A stretch of DNA of 11,354 bases, taken from DASVWH01 sp036389715. Its GTDB lineage: Bacteria; Acidobacteriota; Blastocatellia; Pyrinomonadales; Pyrinomonadaceae. Shown here piece after piece: positions 1 through 6,256 of this stretch. The notes beneath the pieces were generated by a model. That model was not told the origin of the DNA and searched no databases. It saw only the letters and a list, made by a program, of their open reading frames with translations. The DNA lies in the NCBI GenBank assembly GCA_036389715.1, contig DASVWH010000183.1, forward strand, positions 1-11,354. The letters run 5' to 3'. The position numbers were made by a program, and so were the translations under genes. Within the stretch, counting starts at the first letter, position 1. Every line of letters begins with the position of its first letter.

Positions 1-131
1 ATGAAGGCTCCGTGGCCGACATCACAAACGATTACGTGGCGCTGACGATTAAAGCCGACGAGGGAGACCCCGATCAGGTCTTCGTCCTCCTGCATAGCAT
101 CGAATCCGTGCTGCCGCGCTCGACCCCCTGA
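1..131 (+). CDS. C-terminal fragment of an unidentified protein
   Basis: The reading frame whose first complete codon is at position 3 is open from the window edge to a TGA at 129-131, giving 42 residues that end in LPRSTP. It contains a plausible alternation of hydrophobic and charged residues (for example DYVALTIKADEGD) and GC-rich third positions typical of the other genes here. The apparent ATG at position 1 is in another frame and runs into a stop within about 15 codons, so it is not a start. The fragment is too short for me to assign a family. A small GC hairpin follows the stop. Confidence 0.55.
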   Translation, partial: EGSVADITNDYVALTIKADEGDPDQVFVLLHSIESVLPRSTP

Positions 132-154
132 AGAATCATTCTCCAGAGTAGGGT

Positions 155-173
155 GCGGCCTGTCGCGGGCCGC
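155..173 (+). terminator. GC hairpin after the first gene, weak terminator candidate
   Basis: GCGGCC (155-160) and GGCCGC (168-173) form a 6-bp stem with a 7-nt loop, 24 nt after the stop codon of the partial gene. No run of T follows, so it is not a canonical intrinsic terminator. It may be a 3' end stabiliser or chance in GC-rich DNA. Confidence 0.25.
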
Positions 174-200
174 TAAGCCTGGCGTCCGTGCTCTTCAGTG

Positions 201-229
201 AAGACAGAAATCCCGCCTTCTTCTATAAT
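201..229 (+). promoter_or_regulatory. sigma70-type promoter for the CBS gene
   Basis: AAGACA (201-206), a 17-nt spacer, then a perfect TATAAT (224-229). Transcription would begin near 236, about 33 nt before the ATG at 269. This argues against the longer open frame that begins at 188, because that ATG lies upstream of the expected transcript start. Confidence 0.6.
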
Positions 230-268
230 AGCGGCACGTTCTTTCAATCCATCAAGGAGTGTCAGGCC

Positions 269-694
269 ATGGTAACGATCAGGGATGTGATACACGACCG
301 CGAACCGTATTCCGTGCGAGACTCGATGACCGTCCTGGAGGCGGCGACCTACATGGCCACGCGCCGGGTCGGCGGAGTCTGCGTTCTGGACCAGGATAAC
401 CGGCTGGTCGGGATTCTCACCGAGCGCGATCTGCTCAATAGTATCGTCGTCCCCCGCCGCGATCCCGCGACCATTCCCATCCGCGAAGTGATGAGCGAGT
501 TGCAGGCAGTGATCGAAACAAAGGACACCCCGCACGAAGCGCTCGAACGGATGGAGCTGATCGGGCGCAGGCACTTGCCCGTAGTCGAAGGCGGACGCTG
601 GGTCGGGATGCTTTCGATGCGCGACCTCCTGCGCGTAGAGGTCAACGAGCAGGGCGACGAGCTTAAGCTGCTGCACGACTACATCTCACATTGA
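269..694 (+). CDS. two-CBS-domain protein
   Basis: The 141-aa protein consists almost entirely of two CBS domains, the small modules that pair into a Bateman fold and usually bind adenosine nucleotides (AMP, ATP, SAM). CBS1 spans about residues 12-62 and ends in GILTERDLL; CBS2 spans about 75-123 and ends in GMLSMRDLL. Both have the typical pattern of a hydrophobic strand, G-[IM]-L, then a charged residue and RDLL. There is no attached enzyme, channel or DNA-binding domain, so it is likely a soluble stand-alone energy or redox sensor; its partner cannot be deduced. The start at 269 is preferred over an in-frame ATG at 188: AAGGAG (254-259) lies 9 nt upstream, the promoter at 201-229 lies downstream of 188, and the extra 27 residues do not resemble a CBS N-terminus. 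Confidence 0.9.
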   Translation: MVTIRDVIHDREPYSVRDSMTVLEAATYMATRRVGGVCVLDQDNRLVGILTERDLLNSIVVPRRDPATIPIREVMSELQAVIETKDTPHEALERMELIGRRHLPVVEGGRWVGMLSMRDLLRVEVNEQGDELKLLHDYISH

Positions 695-808
695 GCGCGG
701 GCGGAAAGCATCAGCAGCGGCTCCAAACCACTCTTGAAGGCGGCTTGAAGTTCCGATGCCGTCTTCTTTATTTCAGGCTCGGGAGAGTAATCGACAGAGG
801 GGTTCGAG

Positions 809-1960
809 ATGAAACGCACCTTCTTTTCAATCGCCATCATGGGGCTGCTGTTCGCGGTGGCGTGCGCCCAGACGCCCAGAGGAAAGGGGAAGGGAGAAGT
901 CTCCGGCACGGCTGACGGCGCGGTCAGGTTTCGCGTCGAGACGGTCGCCAGCGGTCTCGCAGTCCCCTGGTCGATCGCCTTCACGCCCGACGGACGGCTG
1001 ATCTTTACCGAGCGCCCCGGCCGGGTGCGCGTAATCCAGAACGGGCGCTTGCGTACGGAGCCGCTGGCCACCATTGCCGATGTCGAGCGCGCGAGCGAAA
1101 GCGGCCTGATGGGTATGACGCTGCACCCGCAGTTTGCCTCGAACCACCTGCTCTATCTCGCTTACGCTTACAAGGTGACGGACGGCATCCGCGTCCGCGT
1201 TGTACGTTTTAGGGAGACGGGAAACGCGCTCGCGGACAGACAGGTGATAATCGAAAACCTTCCGGCGGCCCGCTTTCACGCCGGTTGCCGCCTGCGCTTC
1301 GGGCCGGACGGGAAGCTCTACGTGACGACGGGCGATGCGACGGACCCTCCGACCGCGCAGCGGCTCGATTCGCTCGGCGGAAAAGTCCTGCGACTCAACG
1401 ACGACGGCACTGTCCCGCCGGACAACCCCTTCGCCGGACAGCCCAACGCGCGTCCCGAAATCTGGTCCTACGGCCATCGCAACCCGCAGGGGCTCGATTG
1501 GCAGCCCGGCACAAACACGCTCTTCCTGACCGAGCACGGCCCTTCGGGCGGCGATGCTCCGGGCGGGGGCGACGAGGTCAATATCGTCGAGCGCGGGAAG
1601 AATTACGGCTGGCCCATCGTTCACCATACGCAGACGCGCGCGGGGTTTGAGCCGTCCCTGCTCGAATATACGCCCGCGGTCGCGCCCGCCAGCGGCATGT
1701 TCTATCGCGGCGCGGCCTTTCCGCAGTTTCGCGGGAACCTCTTTTTCGGCTGCCTGCGCGGCGAGACGATCATTCGCGTAGTCCTCGACGGCAGGCGCGT
1801 CGTCAGCCAGGAGCGTTTGTTCGAGCGGGAGTTCGGGCGTATCCGAGAGGTGGCCGAGGGGCCAGACGGCGCGCTCTATTTTTCGACCTCGAATCAGGAC
1901 GGGCGCGCTCTGCCTGCCGCGACGGACGACCGCATTCTGAGGCTCGTCCCGGTCAGGTAA
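809..1960 (+). CDS. secreted PQQ-dependent aldose sugar dehydrogenase (YliI/GSDH family)
   Basis: The 383-aa protein matches the soluble glucose/aldose sugar dehydrogenase beta-propeller family, which oxidises aldoses to lactones with pyrroloquinoline quinone in the periplasm; E. coli YliI is similar in length. It has an N-terminal export signal (residues 1-20). LFAVAC could serve as a lipobox with Cys19, or signal peptidase I could cut after ACA at residue 20; I cannot decide between them. Family landmarks seen: VPWSIAFTPDGRLIFTER (52-69), His157 in FHAGCRLRFGPDG (catalytic-base candidate), TAQRLDSLGGKVLRL (182-196), IWSYGHRNPQGL (218-229) with Arg224-Asn225 matching the PQQ-binding Arg-Asn pair, EHGPSGGD (242-249), GDEVN (254-258) and GKNYGWP (263-269). 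AGAGGGG (796-802) lies 6 nt before the ATG. Substrate is not predictable. No PQQ synthesis gene is visible here. Confidence 0.9.
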   Translation: MKRTFFSIAIMGLLFAVACAQTPRGKGKGEVSGTADGAVRFRVETVASGLAVPWSIAFTPDGRLIFTERPGRVRVIQNGRLRTEPLATIADVERASESGLMGMTLHPQFASNHLLYLAYAYKVTDGIRVRVVRFRETGNALADRQVIIENLPAARFHAGCRLRFGPDGKLYVTTGDATDPPTAQRLDSLGGKVLRLNDDGTVPPDNPFAGQPNARPEIWSYGHRNPQGLDWQPGTNTLFLTEHGPSGGDAPGGGDEVNIVERGKNYGWPIVHHTQTRAGFEPSLLEYTPAVAPASGMFYRGAAFPQFRGNLFFGCLRGETIIRVVLDGRRVVSQERLFEREFGRIREVAEGPDGALYFSTSNQDGRALPAATDDRILRLVPVR

Positions 1961-1984
1961 TGCGCGTTAATCTGAACAGGTATT

Positions 1985-2030
1985 CGCCGGGTGAGGTCAA
2001 AAGGGCCTCGGCCCGGCGCTTTTCTTTTCT
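1985..2030 (+). terminator. intrinsic terminator of the sugar dehydrogenase gene
   Basis: CGCCGGG (1985-1991) pairs perfectly with CCCGGCG (2012-2018), 24 nt after the stop codon, and is followed at once by CTTTTCTTTTCT (2019-2030). The 20-nt loop holds a second small hairpin. The 3' arm plus T tract is duplicated immediately downstream (see repeat). Confidence 0.6.
1999..2014 (-). terminator. intrinsic terminator of the methyltransferase gene
   Basis: On the minus strand GGGCC-GA-GGCCC (2014-2003) is followed by TTTT (2002-1999), 26 nt past the methyltransferase stop codon. Because it lies inside the loop of the plus-strand terminator, the 80-nt gap between these convergent genes works as a compact bidirectional terminator. 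Confidence 0.5.
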
Positions 2031-2050
2031 GCCCGGCGCTTATTTTTTCT
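2011..2050. repeat. 20-bp imperfect tandem duplication across the methyltransferase stop codon
   Basis: Units 2011-2030 and 2031-2050 share 18 of 20 bases, both beginning GCCCGGCGCTT and ending TTTTCT. The first unit is the 3' arm and T tract of the plus-strand terminator. The second encodes the last codons (AQKK region) and stop of the minus-strand methyltransferase. One of the two mismatches, at 2042, is the base that makes the TAA stop. Confidence 0.8.
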
Positions 2051-2693
2051 GAGCGAGGACGGCCGATTTGCTCCACCCGATGGGATGCAGGGCCGGGAAC
2101 TTGTAGTGCTTGACGATGCGGAAATAGCGGTTGGTATTCTCGGCCACCGCGCGCGGAGAATGGGTCTTGAACCGAAACATCACTTCGAGCAGCTTGCTGA
2201 TGGGCGAGGGCCTGACCGGAAGATGCAGTAGGTAACCGCCGGGACTGAGCACGCGCGCCAGCTCGCGAAAGCCATCCTTGAGCGGCACGTATTCGAGCAC
2301 GCCGCTCGTCACGACGAAATCGAACGAATCATCCTGGAACGGGAGAGCCAGGACATTGGCCTGCGTGAAGCAGACGGTGTCCGCGCGCCCGGCATTCTCT
2401 TCGGCGCTCTCCTTGGCTTTGAGAATGGACGAGCCGGAGAGGTCAACGGCCGTGATGCGGACGGGAATGTCTATCGCTTTGAGCAGCGCCATCGTCAGCA
2501 AGCCGGTCCCGCATCCGGCGTCGAGAATCTTCGCGCCGGGCGAGAGCGGAATCGGGTGCGAACGCAGGTAATGATGCAGCGAGCGCCCGTAACCGTTGAA
2601 TTTAAAGGTTAAATCGTAGAGGCTGGCGATGCGGTCATAGAAAGAACCGGCCCTCGCCTCCGCCGCATTGGCTGCTATCGCGTGATGTGGCAT
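2040..2693 (-). CDS. class I SAM-dependent methyltransferase (UbiE-like)
   Basis: The 217-aa protein has the Rossmann-fold methyltransferase core. An N-terminal YDRIASLYDLTF segment (19-30) resembles the UbiE/Methyltransf_11 entry helix. Motif I is ILDAGCGTG (56-64), the acidic residue ending strand 2 is in AVDLS (82-86), motif II is ANVLALPFQDDSFDFV (112-127), and motif III is ARVLSPGGYLL (146-156). It lacks a signal peptide and is presumably cytosolic. The acceptor is unknown: similar folds methylate quinones, lipids, small metabolites or sugars, and the neighbours do not help. The start codon ATG (2693-2691) is preceded by GAGGAG about 11 nt upstream, slightly far, with AGGA closer. It is convergent with the sugar dehydrogenase gene. 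The last codons and stop lie within a 20-bp duplication, so the C-terminus may have been reshaped recently. Confidence 0.85.
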   Translation of the reverse strand: MPHHAIAANAAEARAGSFYDRIASLYDLTFKFNGYGRSLHHYLRSHPIPLSPGAKILDAGCGTGLLTMALLKAIDIPVRITAVDLSGSSILKAKESAEENAGRADTVCFTQANVLALPFQDDSFDFVVTSGVLEYVPLKDGFRELARVLSPGGYLLHLPVRPSPISKLLEVMFRFKTHSPRAVAENTNRYFRIVKHYKFPALHPIGWSKSAVLAQKK

Positions 2694-2835
2694 GCGTCCT
2701 GTCTCTCCTCGCTCAACGGCCGCCCGTCTGCCGCGCAGATAAAGCCATACGCCTGCGGGCGGAATGCCCCGCGGACTCTGACCGCTCCCGGGCGACTAGC
2801 TCTCACTGCTTCTACTGTTTCTGCTGGTGCTGCCT

Positions 2836-2863
2836 AATCTATACCATAAGAGAAGACCGACAA
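2836..2863 (-). promoter_or_regulatory. possible promoter of the methyltransferase gene
   Basis: On the minus strand TTGTCG (2863-2858), a 16-nt spacer and TAGATT (2841-2836) resemble -35 and -10 boxes in a locally AT-rich stretch. The leader would be about 135 nt. The match is modest. Confidence 0.35.
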
Positions 2864-2877
2864 TATAACTGTTTTGC

Positions 2878-2910
2878 GAAAATCCGTTGACGAAATTTTC
2901 CCGGATTTTC
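2878..2910. promoter_or_regulatory. 9-bp perfect inverted repeat in the 2694-3001 divergent gap
   Basis: GAAAATCCG (2878-2886) and CGGATTTTC (2902-2910) are perfect complements separated by 15 nt. The spacer begins with TTGACG (2887-2892), which matches a -35 box, but no good -10 lies 17 nt downstream. It sits about 90 nt before the secreted-protein start at 3002 and about 185 nt before the methyltransferase start. It could be an operator or an RNA hairpin in the leader. The remainder of the 308-base gap shows a strong SD for the gene at 3002 (AGGAGG, 2991-2996) and the weak minus-strand promoter; I see no gene in it. Confidence 0.45.
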
Positions 2911-3001
2911 AGCCCCGCAGGCCTTCTGCTCGCAAGAAAAGCGCGCTTCCTCCGTTCACAGAGCGCGCCAACCGGGGCACAGAGGTCAACAGGAGGGGAA
3001 G

Positions 3002-3895
3002 ATGAAAAAAGCGATGGCACTGCTTATCTGTTTAATTGTCAGTATCTTAGCGCCCGGCGAGCTGTTCTCGTCGCCTGGCCGGACGCCCCTTGCGAGCGCG
3101 CCCGCCGCTTCGGGGCCGCGAATGCTTGAGCCAGTCGCCGAGACTGCGCAGGGCTTTGAGGTCGAAGTGTTGGTCGAGGGCCGTTCGCTTGAGGAGTACG
3201 CGGCGCGTGGCAGGCACTACGTAGAGGCCCTGGAGGGCGCGGAGTATCAGATACGCATCAGGAATCCTTTGGGCGAGCGGGTCGCCGTCGCGCTCTCCGT
3301 TGACGGGTTGAACACGATTGATGCGCGCCGCTCGTCGGCGTTTGATGCCAGCAAGTGGGTGATCGAGCCTTACGGGACGATTACCGTCGAGGGCTGGCAG
3401 ATGAGTTCGTCGCGCGCACGCCGTTTCTACTTCACGACCGAGCGCAATTCCTACGGCGCGAAGCTCGGCCAGACGGCGAACCTGGGCAATATCTCGGCGG
3501 TCTTTTTCCGCGAGCGCCGCTCGCAGGTCATCGTGCGGCCGCCGCGCCCGCTTGAGGATTCCGTGCGCGGCGAGGAGGGCAGGCGAAAGTCCGGTGCGCC
3601 GTCGAACCAGTCAAGCGAGGGCGGCGCGGCACAGGCCGGAAGGTCTGAAACTTATCCCGCGCCCGACGACGACTACGCCGCGACGGGCATCGGCCGCAAC
3701 GTCGGCAACGAAGTGCGCTGGGTCAGGATGGAGTTGCAGCCCGGCCCCGTGGCCGAGTTGACGATTCGTTACGAGTATCACGACGCGCTGGTCCGGCTGG
3801 GCGTTTTCCCGCGCCCTTACCCGCGGCGCGACACGCTCAGACGCCGCGAGCGCGCCACCGGCTTCAGGGATCGAGACTTCAGCCCCGAACCGTAA
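3002..3895 (+). CDS. secreted beta-rich protein of unknown function
   Basis: The 297-aa protein begins with a signal peptide (KK at 2-3, hydrophobic core 4-17, small residues around 19-26). Residues 53-170 form a compact, probably beta-sandwich domain with a YQIRIRNP strand (82-89), SVDGLNTIDAR (99-109), KWVIEPYGTITVEGWQMS (118-135), then RRFYFTTERNSYG (140-152) and NISAVFFRER (163-172). A hydrophilic Gly/Ser/Glu linker (180-225) leads to a second conserved piece, ATGIG (227-231) and VRWVRMELQP (238-247), and a strand ending in LVRLGVFPRP (263-272). I recall similar proteins from acidobacterial genomes but know of no assigned function; the phrasing about weights of paired blocks (SVDGLN, PYGTITVEGW) suggests a carbohydrate- or protein-binding fold, which is inference. 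Excellent SD AGGAGG 5 nt before the ATG. The gene is followed 33 nt later by the Cys-rich gene, likely in one operon. Confidence 0.85.
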   Translation: MKKAMALLICLIVSILAPGELFSSPGRTPLASAPAASGPRMLEPVAETAQGFEVEVLVEGRSLEEYAARGRHYVEALEGAEYQIRIRNPLGERVAVALSVDGLNTIDARRSSAFDASKWVIEPYGTITVEGWQMSSSRARRFYFTTERNSYGAKLGQTANLGNISAVFFRERRSQVIVRPPRPLEDSVRGEEGRRKSGAPSNQSSEGGAAQAGRSETYPAPDDDYAATGIGRNVGNEVRWVRMELQPGPVAELTIRYEYHDALVRLGVFPRPYPRRDTLRRRERATGFRDRDFSPEP

Positions 3896-3928
3896 ACCCT
3901 TCGCTTTAAACCTTTTATGGAGACGGTT

Positions 3929-4459
3929 ATGAGTGTGCGCACAAATCCTCTCGCGCAAGTGTCGGTCGCCGCGCCGTGCCCGGCCGAGTGGAACTCGATG
4001 CTCGGCAACGAGCGCGTGCGCTTCTGCGCCGAGTGCAAATTGAACGTCTATAATCTCTCGGGCATGACTAGGCAGGAGGCTGAAAAGCTCGTCGTGCAGG
4101 CCGAAGGAAGACTCTGCGTGAGATTCTACAGGAGGCCCGACGGCACTATCCTGACGCGCAATTGCCCGGTCGGCCTGCGCGCCGTCAAACGACGCCTGAC
4201 GCGGCTGGCGAACGCTTCCATTTCGGCGCTCCTGGGCTTCTGCGCCGGACTGCTCGCGGTCACGGGGCTGCATCAGAGACTGCCCGTGCTGACCCGTGTG
4301 CAGGACGCGATAATAAAGATGAAGCAGGCTCGGCCGGACTTTGACGAGCGCGAGGTGATGGGCACATACGCCGCGCCTGAGGAATTCAGGGGCCGGATGG
4401 TGATGGGCGAGATAATCAAGCCCGAGCGGCCGCTTCCGGTCCGGCGCGGGAGTAATTAG
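3929..4459 (+). CDS. Cys-rich single-TM protein of unknown function (VYNLS motif)
   Basis: The 176-aa protein has an N-terminal Cys-rich module: APCPAEWNSMLGNERVRFC with Cys17 and Cys33, then CAEC (33-36), LNVYNLSGMTRQEAEKL (38-54), GRLCVRFYRRPDG (60-72, Cys63) and NCPVG (78-82, Cys79). The order Cys17, CxxC, Cys63, Cys79 suggests a metal-binding or disulfide-stabilised fold. One membrane helix follows (about 97-115, with Cys105), then a charged tail of about 60 residues. The lack of an N-terminal signal puts the Cys-rich part probably in the cytosol. I recall this module as widespread in Acidobacteriota and Planctomycetes, sometimes joined to other domains, without a known role. An in-frame ATG at 3917 exists, but GGAG (3919-3922) lies 6 nt before the ATG at 3929 and overlaps the earlier one, so 3929 is favoured. 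Probable operon partner of the secreted protein upstream. Confidence 0.85.
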   Translation: MSVRTNPLAQVSVAAPCPAEWNSMLGNERVRFCAECKLNVYNLSGMTRQEAEKLVVQAEGRLCVRFYRRPDGTILTRNCPVGLRAVKRRLTRLANASISALLGFCAGLLAVTGLHQRLPVLTRVQDAIIKMKQARPDFDEREVMGTYAAPEEFRGRMVMGEIIKPERPLPVRRGSN

Positions 4460-4511
4460 GAGAGCAATTAATCCTGGCGCAGGAGAGAGAGCTTGCGCGC
4501 GCTCTTAGTCC

Positions 4512-6128
4512 TCACCTGCGCGGCTGTAGCGTGGCCGTGTAAAGCTCGCGGTAGGCGCGGTAGTTGGCCATCACTTTGTAGACATATTTCTTAGTCTCGT
4601 CAAAGCCCACTTCGGCCGTGAAGACGCCGGGGTCGCGTTGTCCGGCACGCTTGAGCCAGCGCGCGGCATTGTCTTCACCGCCGTTGTAGGAGGCCGCCAC
4701 CGCCTCCGGCAAATTCGGAAAGAGCCGCGACAGCTCGGAGATATATTCGCTTCCGACCGCGATGGAGGTCTCCGGGCGATAGAGGTCTTCGTCCTGCAAG
4801 TTGCTCAATCCGGCGCGCTGCGCGTACCTCTGCGCCGTGTCAATCGTCAGTTGCAGCAGCCCGCGCGCGGCCGCCGACGATTTAACGAAGGGACGAAAGC
4901 CGCTCTCCTGCCGCATGATGGCCAGCAGGAGGCGCGGGTCCAGATTGCGGCGCGCGGCTTCGCGGACGATTGATTCACGAAAGGGCGCTGGATAGAGGCT
5001 CGCGGCCGCCGCTATCTGGGCCCTGGCGCGGTCGGCGCGTGCCGCTACCTGCGAGCGCCTGGCCGGATCGTTGCGCGCGAGCAGGCGCTCGGTCGCCAGC
5101 CCGCCATAGTAGGAATCAACCCTGTCGGGAATCGCCATGTATGCGTTGATGGCCTCTTCCGTGCGCCCGGCGCGCTCCAGGCTGTAGGCCCTGAGATACG
5201 CCACTTCCTCTGCGCTGGTCGCAACCTTGGCCGTCAAAGGCGCGTTGCGCAGCTCCTCCGAGACCTGAACGGCGTGCTGCCAGTCGCCGCCCGCCACGTC
5301 CAGCCGCAGGCGCGCAAAGAGCGCGTTGGTGTCGGTCGCCGTGCCCGCAAATTTCTGGCGCGTCCGCGTGACCCAGGCGATGGCCTCTGCGGGGCGTCCG
5401 GCTTCGCGCAGCCCGTCTATCACATTCAGGTAGGCGAACTCGACCCGCTCTCCTTCGGGAAAGCGCTCCGTGTATTCACGATAGCGCGCGGCGGCCTCCG
5501 TTGCACGGCCCAGCCTGAGCAGCGCCGAGGCCAGGGAGTAGAGACCCTCGCGCCCGTCCTTGAGCTGCGCATAATCGCGCGCCAGCCGCTCGAAGAAGGG
5601 GATTGATTCCTCGTAGCGGCGCACCTGGAAATAGGAGCGCCCGATGCCAAAAAGCGCCGCCGGGACATTCACATCCGACGGGTAACGCTCGACGAGCGCC
5701 CGGAAGTGGGCGCGCGCTTCGTCAAAGGCGCGGTTGGTCAGGTAGATGCCCGCGCGCCGCAGGTGCTCTGCCGGGGTCAGCGCGGGCAGCTTTCCCCCCG
5801 CGCCCCCGCCCTCACGATCAAGGCGGCGCACGGCGGCAAGCTCGCTGTCCCTGGATTGGAGAGACGGCGCGGGCGCGTTGAGCGCCAGAGTGTACGCGCC
5901 GTCAAACGACAGTCCGGCCGCCACGAACGCCGTCAATTGAGAGATGATGAGTACCGCTGAGACGAAGAGAGTCATGAAACTGCCTTTGCTTCGGTCAATA
6001 ATCGGGAGCGCCCGAGAGCCAGCGCGGGAATCTTCCGCCGCCCGTTTCGCGCGCAACCCAACTTCAGACGCCTTTCGAGCACTGCTCGTTGTCCTGACGG
6101 ACTTGCGGCCTTTCCCTGAGGCCGTCAT
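4512..6128 (-). CDS. TPR-containing soluble-type lytic transglycosylase (SLT domain)
   Basis: Lytic transglycosylases cleave peptidoglycan to 1,6-anhydro-muropeptides in the periplasm. From the chosen start (538 aa) there is a basic, low-complexity N-terminus (1-50), one hydrophobic segment (about 52-73, signal or anchor), a helical TPR region (about 118-330, e.g. FDEARAHFRALVERYPSD) and a C-terminal SLT domain (about 385-525). The SLT motifs are IMRQESGF with catalytic Glu408, GLLQLTIDTA (423-432; the usual form is GLMQLMPxTA), ASYNGG (479-484) and FDETKKYVYKVMANY (509-523). This is the Slt70 arrangement. Start choice is uncertain. The frame can extend to a GTG at 6170, but that lies in the loop of the preceding gene's terminator and is rejected. 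The ATG at 6128 has no clear SD. An ATG at 5975 has a weak AAAGG and begins at the hydrophobic segment, but would lose the positive residues expected before it. Confidence 0.9.
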   Translation of the reverse strand: MTASGKGRKSVRTTSSARKASEVGLRAKRAAEDSRAGSRALPIIDRSKGSFMTLFVSAVLIISQLTAFVAAGLSFDGAYTLALNAPAPSLQSRDSELAAVRRLDREGGGAGGKLPALTPAEHLRRAGIYLTNRAFDEARAHFRALVERYPSDVNVPAALFGIGRSYFQVRRYEESIPFFERLARDYAQLKDGREGLYSLASALLRLGRATEAAARYREYTERFPEGERVEFAYLNVIDGLREAGRPAEAIAWVTRTRQKFAGTATDTNALFARLRLDVAGGDWQHAVQVSEELRNAPLTAKVATSAEEVAYLRAYSLERAGRTEEAINAYMAIPDRVDSYYGGLATERLLARNDPARRSQVAARADRARAQIAAAASLYPAPFRESIVREAARRNLDPRLLLAIMRQESGFRPFVKSSAAARGLLQLTIDTAQRYAQRAGLSNLQDEDLYRPETSIAVGSEYISELSRLFPNLPEAVAASYNGGEDNAARWLKRAGQRDPGVFTAEVGFDETKKYVYKVMANYRAYRELYTATLQPRR

Positions 6129-6149
6129 CAAATTAACTTGAAGCGAGGA

Positions 6150-6188
6150 TAAAATGAAAGGCCGCGTCACGAATGATGCGGCCTTTCA
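6150..6188 (-). terminator. intrinsic terminator of the YARHG gene
   Basis: TGAAAGGCCGC (6155-6165) and GCGGCCTTTCA (6178-6188) form a perfect 11-bp stem with a 12-nt loop. Read on the minus strand it is followed by TTTTAT (6154-6149 region), the right polarity to end the gene at 6257-7429. No T tract follows on the plus strand. Its 3' end is only about 25 nt from the ATG of the lytic transglycosylase. Confidence 0.85.
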
Positions 6189-6256
6189 CTGGCGGTCTGA
6201 ATGTCCGAGCGTTTCTTGTTGGAGTGCCCCGGCACGCGGGGCGGGTGTTGGTCTTA

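Noticed and set aside
745..779. TTGAAG with a downstream TTATTT as a promoter for the sugar dehydrogenase
   Set aside because: The -10 candidate matches the consensus at only two positions.
827..1627. 266-aa minus-strand open frame opposite the sugar dehydrogenase
   Set aside because: Arg/Ala/Val-rich antisense shadow with no family features; the plus frame has clear PQQ-dehydrogenase motifs.
2687..2890. 67-aa plus-strand open frame in the divergent gap
   Set aside because: No SD, overlaps the methyltransferase start, odd Cys/Tyr-rich composition; likely spurious.
2940..2968. Two copies of AGCGCGC in the leader of the gene at 3002
   Set aside because: GCGCGC is self-complementary and common in GC-rich DNA; the apparent pairing is not informative.
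4488..4506. AGAGC/GCTCT hairpin between the convergent Cys-rich and lytic transglycosylase genes
   Set aside because: Only 5 bp plus a wobble and no T tract on either strand; too weak to call a terminator.
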